The notes under the pieces are model-generated. The model was not told the origin of the DNA, did no database searches, and was given only the letters and a program-made list of their open reading frames with translations. From CAYUWK01 sp964580085 (GTDB lineage Bacteria > Patescibacteriota > Minisyncoccia > Minisyncoccales > CG1-02-41-26), in contig CAZOJF010000006.1 in the NCBI GenBank assembly GCA_964580085.1, positions 1 through 18,144 of the forward strand: DNA of 18,144 nt, given 5' to 3'. Of the stretch, positions 13,711-18,144 are shown piece after piece. Every line of letters starts with the position of its first letter. Within the stretch, counting starts at the first letter, position 1. A program made the position numbers and the translations under genes.

Positions 13711-15228
13711 TTATGGTAGTAATTCAAAATGAAAATGGTCTCCTTCGTCACAAAACCATGCTGATTCGTCTTTTAACGCATAGCCCGTACCATAATCATT
13801 ACACCACGAGTCACCACCTGGCACACTATTTTCCTTAAGCCAAGCTACAAGTCCAGAAGTTTTTCTAAGATCTACAACTGCTTCACCATAGCCGTGAGGT
13901 GTAAAAAAGTCATGTCCAAAGGTTTCAGTTCCACCTGTGATTACAACATCATCATTACAAACTTTTTTAATGTCGCCTAATTTAGCAATAATATTATCTG
14001 GAAGACCGTCAACACAGACAGAAGTGTTCTCATCCGCACCTTCTCCACAATCAACTATGCTATCGTTGCAATTTTCGTTAGGACAAGGATTATTAACCTC
14101 CACTCCAACATCCTCTAGTTTCTTTATTGTCGCTTCTTGTCCATTATCAGCAAGAGAAACTTTTTTGCAACAAGTCATGTCTGTGTGTGGCCATTCGTCA
14201 ATAAAATCATCATAAGAACAAATACCATCTATAGATTGAGCATTGTCACATTCTTGAAACTGAGATTGATCATATCCATCTGGGCAACGCTCGGCGGGAT
14301 AACTTCCATTTTCTTTTCTAAGCAATCTTACTAAAAGATATCCATCATTAAGATGAGGATGATTTTCTAAGTTTTCTGGGCAAGTTATTCCTTTATAATT
14401 AGGATCAACTGCACAATCAAGATATATGACACCAATGGGAGGATAACATATGTAGGGGAGATCAGGATCGACAATATCTCCCTGAAATACGCAAGTCCAT
14501 CCTTTCCCATCATCAGTCATCCCAGATTCATCTACTTTTATATGTGTATTTTCTCCAGGAATACATTCTCCTTTATCCACCTTTTCATTATCTTCATCAC
14601 ATGTAGAAGTATCTTTTATACCAATACATACATCATTATCATCTTCAACCGGTTTTCCACTATTTCCAGTGTCTCCAATATCTCCAGTATCTCCAGTGTC
14701 TCCAGTGCCTCCATTTCCATCCTCTCCTATGGGACAAATTACCTGGAAAGAACCTTCCCCAGCCCACTTGTCTAATGTCGTCCAATCTTGAACTCCAAGG
14801 ACAGTAAGAATAGTTCCTATAATCAAATACGCACAAAGGATAATGATTAATCCTATAACCACAGAGGTTATCAGTTTTTTAGCTTGGAGTAATAATGATG
14901 GATTTCCTCCGGCAAAATAAAACATTACCCCTGCTATCAGAATCATGAGAACTACCACCCAAGGAAGGATATCAAGTAAAACAAAATCTATTATTCCATC
15001 TAGCATCACAAAGAGATGACAAAATTGACAAGGGTTTTTTACCTCCGGACTTTCTGCCGGTTCATCTCCATTTGCTGGAGCCGCTTCCGATTTACCACAA
15101 GGTACTAACCCTTGATAAAAGACCTCCTTGTCATATCCATCATATGATCTTATTGCAGAAACTGAAAAAGAAAACAAAAAATTTCCTATAAAAATAACTA
15201 AAAGTAAAAAAATAATTGTTTTCTTCAT
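13711..15228 (-). CDS. Secreted/membrane protein: T4SS-pilin-like segment, collagen-like linker, Cys-rich region and M15-peptidase-like C-terminus
   Basis: From the ATG at 15228 the protein is 505 residues. Residues 1-25 are a signal peptide. Residues 68-146 hold two hydrophobic helices (about 83-106 and 119-144) with GGNPSLLLQAKKLITSVVIGLIIILCAYLIIG, the VirB2/TrbC-like 'T4SS pilin' pattern common in Patescibacteria. A Gly-X-Y linker lies at 173-193, then a region with many cysteines (201-428). The C-terminus has ITGGTE, HGYGEAVVDL (H445, D453) and DHFHFEL (H498, H500), resembling the zinc ligands of M15/LAS D,D-carboxypeptidases, although H-to-D spacing is 8, not the usual 7. The alternative ATG at 15321 is rejected because the signal peptide starts at 15228 and a promoter lies between. 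Cell-wall cleavage is possible; which domain dominates is unknown. Confidence 0.75.
   Translation of the reverse strand: MKKTIIFLLLVIFIGNFLFSFSVSAIRSYDGYDKEVFYQGLVPCGKSEAAPANGDEPAESPEVKNPCQFCHLFVMLDGIIDFVLLDILPWVVVLMILIAGVMFYFAGGNPSLLLQAKKLITSVVIGLIIILCAYLIIGTILTVLGVQDWTTLDKWAGEGSFQVICPIGEDGNGGTGDTGDTGDIGDTGNSGKPVEDDNDVCIGIKDTSTCDEDNEKVDKGECIPGENTHIKVDESGMTDDGKGWTCVFQGDIVDPDLPYICYPPIGVIYLDCAVDPNYKGITCPENLENHPHLNDGYLLVRLLRKENGSYPAERCPDGYDQSQFQECDNAQSIDGICSYDDFIDEWPHTDMTCCKKVSLADNGQEATIKKLEDVGVEVNNPCPNENCNDSIVDCGEGADENTSVCVDGLPDNIIAKLGDIKKVCNDDVVITGGTETFGHDFFTPHGYGEAVVDLRKTSGLVAWLKENSVPGGDSWCNDYGTGYALKDESAWFCDEGDHFHFELLP
14665..14718 (-). repeat. 9-nt tandem repeat coding Gly-Asp-Thr triplets
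   Basis: Six imperfect 9-nt units (plus-strand consensus TCCAGTGTC) run in phase with the reading frame of the 505-residue protein. They encode a collagen-like Gly-X-Y series, GDTGDTGDIGDTGNS, flanked by GGT and GKP. Such units can gain or lose copies by slippage, always in frame. Confidence 0.8.
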
Positions 15229-15235
15229 TAGTTTA

Positions 15236-15264
15236 ATTATATCATAAATTTTACTGATAGAAAC
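15236..15264 (-). promoter_or_regulatory. Promoter of the 505-residue protein gene, leaderless arrangement
   Basis: On the minus strand TATAAT (15241-15236) is preceded by TGA (15244-15242), a perfect extended -10. Only 7 nt separate it from the ATG at 15228. The -35 region (GTTTCT) is weak, as is usual with extended -10 promoters. No Shine-Dalgarno sequence is present. Confidence 0.6.
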
Positions 15265-15361
15265 CTTTGTTAAATGTAAGATTTTAACAACCCAAGTCCA
15301 CTTTTTTGATCTGTAAATCAAACTTTATAAGATGATGGAGAAAGATCGAAAGTATTTAACG

Positions 15362-15375
15362 CTTGCTCAAGCAAG
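15362..15375. other. Short hairpin in the gap between the 505-residue protein gene and HU
   Basis: CTTGC (15362-15366) and GCAAG (15371-15375) flank TCAA. No T-run follows on either strand, so it is not a terminator. Apart from this and the HU terminator, the gap 15322-15467 shows only a 17-codon plus-strand reading frame with no clear support. Confidence 0.3.
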
Positions 15376-15414
15376 AAAAAGCTAAGTGTAGAAAAAAATA
15401 GAATTTATTCCTTT

Positions 15415-15444
15415 CTAAAACAAAACCCGTCAATACTGGCGGGT
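15415..15444 (-). terminator. Terminator of the HU gene
   Basis: ACCCGTCA (15425-15432) and TGGCGGGT (15437-15444) form an 8-bp stem with one wobble and a 4-nt loop. On the minus strand it is followed by TTTGTTTT. It lies 23 nt past the HU stop codon. The plus-strand tail (CTTATTTTT) is also T-rich. Confidence 0.8.
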
Positions 15445-15467
15445 CTTATTTTTCGTTTTTAACTTTT

Positions 15468-15746
15468 TTATTTAACTGCGTCTTTTAACCCTTTCCCTGC
15501 TTTAAATTTAGGAACTTTTTTAGCAGCGATCTTTAAAGCAGCACCTGTTTGAGGGTTTCTCCCCATTCTGGCTTTTCGGTGAGAAACAGAAAATGTCCCA
15601 AAACCAGTCAATACAACATCTTTACCTCCTGCTAGATTTTTTTTGATATCTTCTATAAGAGCATTTAAAAAATCTGAAGCTTCTTTTTTTGAAGAACAAA
15701 CTCTAGCTAAAGATTCAATTAAATCTTCTTTTGTTACTTTTGCCAT
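15468..15746 (-). CDS. HU-family DNA-binding protein
   Basis: This 92-residue protein has the standard HU/IHF length and fold. The helical N-terminus TKEDLIESLARVCSSKKEASDFLNAL is followed by the beta-arm region VVLTGFGTFSVSHRKARMGRNPQTGAALKIAAKKVPKFKAGKGLKDAV. The arm tip proline (RNPQTG), the GFGTF turn and the PxFxxGKxLKxxV ending are all conserved. HU binds and bends DNA with little sequence preference and compacts the nucleoid. The AKVTKEDL start is usual, so the ATG at 15746 is secure even though the A-rich leader has no Shine-Dalgarno sequence. The gene has its own promoter inside the end of rny and its own terminator. Confidence 0.96.
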   Translation of the reverse strand: MAKVTKEDLIESLARVCSSKKEASDFLNALIEDIKKNLAGGKDVVLTGFGTFSVSHRKARMGRNPQTGAALKIAAKKVPKFKAGKGLKDAVK

Positions 15747-15810
15747 TTTTTTATTTAAAATTATTTAAATTAAAGTTAGTATCGACCTTTTGTTTAATAT
15801 ATCACTATAT

Positions 15811-15833
15811 ATTATAGCATATAAGATAGTCAA
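15811..15833 (-). promoter_or_regulatory. HU promoter
   Basis: On the minus strand TATAAT (15816-15811) is preceded by TGC (15819-15817), a perfect extended -10. TTGACT (15833-15828) lies too close (11 nt) to act as its -35 but would pair with a second -10, TATAGT (15809-15804), at 18 nt. The start site is about 50-60 nt before the ATG. Confidence 0.6.
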
Positions 15834-15842
15834 GCACTATCT
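15824..15842. promoter_or_regulatory. Inverted repeat at the HU promoter (operator candidate)
   Basis: AGATAGT (15824-15830) and ACTATCT (15836-15842) are exact inverted copies with a CAAGC spacer. The repeat covers the TTGACT box and the rny stop codon. It is itself flanked by a direct repeat TAGCATAT (15815-15822 and 15842-15849). No T-tail follows, so a protein-binding site is more likely than a terminator. Confidence 0.4.
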
Positions 15843-17366
15843 AGCATATTCTATCACTCTAGTCTCACGGATAACATTAACTTTTATTTCTCCTGGATAA
15901 TTAAGTTCTTCTTGAATCCTAGAAGCAATATCTTTGGCTAATTTATATGCTTCTAAATCACTAATCTCTTTTGGTTCGGTAAATACTCTGATCTCTCTAC
16001 CAGCTTGGATAGCATATGCTTTTTTTGTTCCCGAAAAACTTAAAGCGATGTCTTCTAACTCTTTTAACCTTTTCAGATAATTTTCTAAGCTATCTTTTCT
16101 CGCTCCTGGCCTGGCCCCTGAAATTTGGTCAGCTGTCTGTACTAAAATAGCCTCAATGCTTTCTGCTGGATATTCTTCGTGATGAGATTTCATTGCGATT
16201 ATAATTTCTTCTTTTTCTCCAAATCTTTCTAATATCTTTATCCCAATATCAACATGAGATCCTTGGATTTGATGATCAACAGCTTTGCCAATATCATGTA
16301 AAAGTCCCGATCTTCTGGCTACATCAGAATCTACCTTTAACTCATCAGCTAATGCTCCTGCTAAATAACTTACTTCAATAGAATGTAGTAATACATTTTG
16401 GCCGTAACTTGTTCTAAAATACAATCTTCCTAAGAGTTGAATAAGTTTTGGGTCTAGCCCAATTATGCCTGTTTCATAAACTGCTTTCTCTCCTGCTTTT
16501 TTCATTTGTTCAGATATTTGCTCTTTAGCCAGAGCAACTGTTTCTTCAATTCTAGCTGGTTGAATCCTTCCATCTTTAATAAGTTTTTCCATAGCCACTT
16601 TGGCAATTTCACGTCTTACTGGGTTAAATCCAGAGATAACTATTGTTTCCGGAGTATCATCAACTATAACCTCCACTCCGGTCTCTTTCTCAAAGGCTTT
16701 AATGTTTCTGCCTTCTTTGCCAATAATTCTTCCCTTAACATCATTAGAGGGGATACTTAAAACACTAGTAGTCATCTCTTGGGACTGAGATAACCCAAAC
16801 TTCTGAATAGATTGAATTAATATGTCCTTAGCCCTTTTTTCTAATTTTTCTTCCCCTTCGTTTGTTAATTTTTGCATTCTACCTAATATTTCTTTCTCGC
16901 ATTCTTTCTCTGTATTTTCTAATAATTCTTTTTTAGCTTGTTCCTTAGAAAAACCAGCAACCTGTTCTAATTTAGATTGAGCTTTATCGTTTAATTCTCC
17001 TAATTCTTGTTTAATCTTTTTAAGTTTTTCTACTCTCTCATTAAAATCTTTTTCTTTTTCTTCGTAAACAGATATTTTATCATCTAAAGTATGCTCTCTT
17101 TCCAAAAGGATACTCTCTGTCTTTAAGATTTGGTTTCTTCTTTCATTATTCTCTTTCTGCGCCAGATCAATAACTTTATCCGCTTTAACATTTGCTTTTT
17201 CTAGAAGAGCTTTGGCCTCGGCCTTGGTTTCTAGAACTTTCTTCTGTAACTTAGCCTCTATACTCCCTTTTCTCTTGCGTATAATTGATTGGCGAGCATA
17301 ATAACCTAAAATAGCCCCTACCCATAATAAAATTATACCTGCCAAATATAGGATTAATTGATTCAT
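15837..17366 (-). CDS. rny: Ribonuclease Y
   Basis: RNase Y is the membrane-anchored endoribonuclease that starts mRNA decay in many bacteria without RNase E. The 509-residue protein is full length. One N-terminal membrane helix (about 4-22) is followed by a long coiled coil (about 35-185). The KH domain has GRIIGKEGRNIKAFE (212-226). The HD domain has H328, the HD pair H357-D358 in GLLHDIGKAVD, H371 and the HH at 395-396. TADQISGARPGAR (411-423) is a signature stretch of the family. The start is placed at MNQLILYLAG, which begins the membrane helix. No Shine-Dalgarno sequence and no convincing promoter were found upstream. The stop codon lies within the HU promoter. Confidence 0.96.
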   Translation of the reverse strand: MNQLILYLAGIILLWVGAILGYYARQSIIRKRKGSIEAKLQKKVLETKAEAKALLEKANVKADKVIDLAQKENNERRNQILKTESILLEREHTLDDKISVYEEKEKDFNERVEKLKKIKQELGELNDKAQSKLEQVAGFSKEQAKKELLENTEKECEKEILGRMQKLTNEGEEKLEKRAKDILIQSIQKFGLSQSQEMTTSVLSIPSNDVKGRIIGKEGRNIKAFEKETGVEVIVDDTPETIVISGFNPVRREIAKVAMEKLIKDGRIQPARIEETVALAKEQISEQMKKAGEKAVYETGIIGLDPKLIQLLGRLYFRTSYGQNVLLHSIEVSYLAGALADELKVDSDVARRSGLLHDIGKAVDHQIQGSHVDIGIKILERFGEKEEIIIAMKSHHEEYPAESIEAILVQTADQISGARPGARKDSLENYLKRLKELEDIALSFSGTKKAYAIQAGREIRVFTEPKEISDLEAYKLAKDIASRIQEELNYPGEIKVNVIRETRVIEYAR

Positions 17367-17502
17367 AGTTTAAGTTGAAATTTTGGTTAATCATAATGTT
17401 TTACAATAATATATCTATCTATTGTCAGACTTCTTTACTATTTTGTATATTAATGTTGTTTCCCCAAATTTCATATTAGTTAATTTCTGACTTTATTCTA
17501 AT

Positions 17503-17528
17503 AAAAAAGCCCTCTTTTGTAAAGGGGG
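17503..17528 (-). terminator. Terminator of the small secreted-protein gene
   Basis: CCCTCTTT (17510-17517) and AAAGGGGG (17521-17528) pair with one wobble and a 3-nt loop. On the minus strand the stem is followed by CTTTTTTATT. It ends the transcript that includes 17583-17903, upstream of rny. Confidence 0.8.
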
Positions 17529-17546
17529 ATTGCTAATTAAATGGGG

Positions 17547-17572
17547 GAGGAGACAAAAATATTTGTCTCCTC
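17547..17572. other. Long hairpin just past the small secreted-protein gene
   Basis: Eleven base pairs join 17547-17557 (GAGGAGACAAA) to 17562-17572 (TTTGTCTCCTC) around an AATA loop, 11 nt after the stop codon. The minus-strand tail is CCCCCATTT, not a T-run, so this hairpin would more likely protect the mRNA 3' end than terminate. A true terminator follows 20 nt later. Confidence 0.6.
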
Positions 17573-17582
17573 TTAGAACTAA

Positions 17583-17903
17583 TTAAGGGTTTTTTCGGAT
17601 TATGGCATACCCTGTTAACACCAAAGCATCTGTATAGTTGAGCTCATCGCCCACAGGTGTTTTTTCTAATGATACATACGCTAATAATAGATTTTTATTT
17701 GTATCTATAAGCTCAGTACCACCATACAAATAATCCTTTGCTTTTATGAGACATAGCTGTTTAATAATGGGTATGATTCTGACTCCATATTTGAGATTAT
17801 ATAGCTTGTTTATGTCTACTAAACAAATCCTGCTATGTCCTGCAATCCCTATCGCCAACAAGAGCAAAAAACAAATCAATAAAATAATTATTATTCTTTT
17901 CAT
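17583..17903 (-). CDS. Small signal-bearing protein of unknown function
   Basis: I do not recognise this 106-residue protein. It starts MKRIIIILLICFLLLLAIGIAG, a signal peptide or membrane anchor of about 21 residues. The rest has a basic, hydrophobic middle (NLKYGVRIIPIIKQLCLIKAKDYLYGGTE) and ends in LVLTGYAIIRKNP. Two cysteines remain after the signal (C27, C51). The start is clear: a strong AGGAGGGG sequence lies 8 nt upstream, the only strong ribosome-binding site in the window. It stands alone between rny and an IS30-type element, ends in a hairpin pair and could be driven by a promoter at the element's end. The unlike ribosome-binding site and the adjacent element hint at acquisition by transfer, but this is weak evidence. 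Confidence 0.65.
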   Translation of the reverse strand: MKRIIIILLICFLLLLAIGIAGHSRICLVDINKLYNLKYGVRIIPIIKQLCLIKAKDYLYGGTELIDTNKNLLLAYVSLEKTPVGDELNYTDALVLTGYAIIRKNP

Positions 17904-17910
17904 TACATTC

Positions 17911-17922
17911 TCCCCTCCTTTT
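17911..17922 (-). promoter_or_regulatory. Strong Shine-Dalgarno sequence
   Basis: On the minus strand AAAAGGAGGGGA precedes the ATG at 17903 by about 8 nt. It fixes the start of the small secreted-protein gene. An in-between ATG (followed at once by TAA) cannot code. Confidence 0.8.
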
Positions 17923-18018
17923 AAATTTAGTCTCAGTTAATTATTAAATATGAAATTTAATTTTTGATATATCACTATGTATTAAATTGTTAATGTTCCA
18001 AAAATCAAATCTGTTTTA

Positions 18019-18047
18019 ACTATATACTTTTAATTTTATTTTGTCAA
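18019..18047 (-). promoter_or_regulatory. Strong promoter at the end of the IS30-type element, reading outward
   Basis: On the minus strand a perfect TTGACA (18047-18042) is followed by exactly 17 nt and TATAGT (18024-18019). It begins 17 nt past the transposase stop codon and points to the small secreted-protein gene, giving a leader of about 110 nt. It may belong to the element or be native; the element's terminal repeat could not be identified. Confidence 0.65.
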
Positions 18048-18064
18048 GTAGCTGACCGCTGAAT

Positions 18065-18144
18065 TCAACCTACAAGTGCAACACTAAAGGCTTCTAACGG
18101 AGTTTTCCAATCAAGCCTTTTTCTTGGACGGTTGTTCAAAAGAT
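18065..18144 (-). CDS. IS30-family transposase, C-terminal end (cut by the window edge)
   Basis: The last 25 codons read LLNNRPRKRLDWKTPLEAFS followed by VALVG and a TGA stop. The NNRPRKRLxWKTPxEAF motif is the highly conserved C-terminal end of IS30-type DDE transposases. The catalytic domain lies beyond the window, so it cannot be said whether the element is complete. Reading is on the minus strand, toward the small secreted-protein gene and rny. Confidence 0.9.
   Translation of the reverse strand, partial: LLNNRPRKRLDWKTPLEAFSVALVG

Noticed and set aside
14665..14718. CRISPR-like or minisatellite array
   Set aside because: The units are only 9 nt, have no spacers and are in frame with a Gly-X-Y protein linker.
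15229..15321. Upstream extension of the 505-residue protein to the ATG at 15321
   Set aside because: The extension contains an extended -10 promoter, would bury the signal peptide and shows no protein-like pattern.
15332..15385. Plus-strand 17-codon reading frame in the gap between the 505-residue protein gene and HU
   Set aside because: It is too short to judge, has no Shine-Dalgarno sequence and its promoter is poor.
17547..17572. Terminator of the small secreted-protein gene
   Set aside because: The stem is long but the minus-strand tail is C-rich; the hairpin at 17510-17528 with a T-run is the better terminator.

Overview
The window looks like a chromosomal piece of a Patescibacteria (Candidate Phyla Radiation, probably Parcubacteria-like) genome. 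This is inferred from gene content and not from any search. The DNA is AT-rich. Most genes lack a Shine-Dalgarno sequence, and most tRNA genes lack an encoded CCA. IF-2 is reduced to its G-domain core. A type IV pilus operon has no secretin or PilP, as expected for a cell without an outer membrane. There is also a 'T4SS pilin'-type membrane protein of the kind common in these bacteria. TGA is used as a stop codon (pilC, pilN, transposase), so the TGA-glycine code of Gracilibacteria/Absconditabacteria does not apply.

Layout. 1-410: four plus-strand tRNAs (Leu-Val-Phe-Gly) and a weak terminator. 425-1013: a well-formed promoter with an inverted repeat in its spacer, then a secreted 3D-domain protein and a bidirectional terminator. 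1018-1230: minus-strand tRNA-Cys and tRNA-Leu. 1239-3137: minus-strand infB-rbfA with a promoter that predicts a leaderless infB mRNA. 3141-3639: a minus-strand cluster of five tRNAs (Arg-His-Arg-Ala-Ser) with its own promoter and terminator. 3620-13436: a roughly 9.8-kb minus-strand pilus operon in the order histidine kinase, single-domain response regulator, pilB, pilC, four minor pilin/pseudopilin genes, pilM, pilN, pilO and a small membrane protein. 13420-13685: plus-strand tRNA-Pro and tRNA-Gly, whose promoter overlaps the kinase promoter. 13711-15264: a 505-residue secreted or membrane protein with a VirB2-like two-helix segment, a collagen-like Gly-X-Y linker, a Cys-rich middle and an M15/LAS-peptidase-like C-terminus. 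15415-15842: HU with its promoter and terminator. 15837-17366: RNase Y. 17503-17922: a small signal-bearing unknown protein with the only strong Shine-Dalgarno sequence in the window. 18019-18144: an outward promoter and the 3' end of an IS30-family transposase.

How the parts work together. PilB (ATPase), PilC (platform) and PilM/N/O (alignment complex) form an inner machine. The four minor pilins, including an unusually large PilX-like protein with predicted beta-rich repeats, would prime or cap the fibre. The kinase and CheY-like regulator at the head of the operon suggest that signalling is tied to pilus function. The major pilin, the retraction ATPase PilT and the prepilin peptidase are not in this window. 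The rest is translation (13 tRNAs, IF-2, RbfA), nucleoid (HU) and RNA-decay (RNase Y) housekeeping.

The points most worth a second look are three promoters whose -10 box lies 7-8 nt before an ATG (leaderless mRNAs), loss of the zinc tetracysteine in PilB, the large Cys-containing minor pilin, and the pilin-like/peptidase-like fusion protein.
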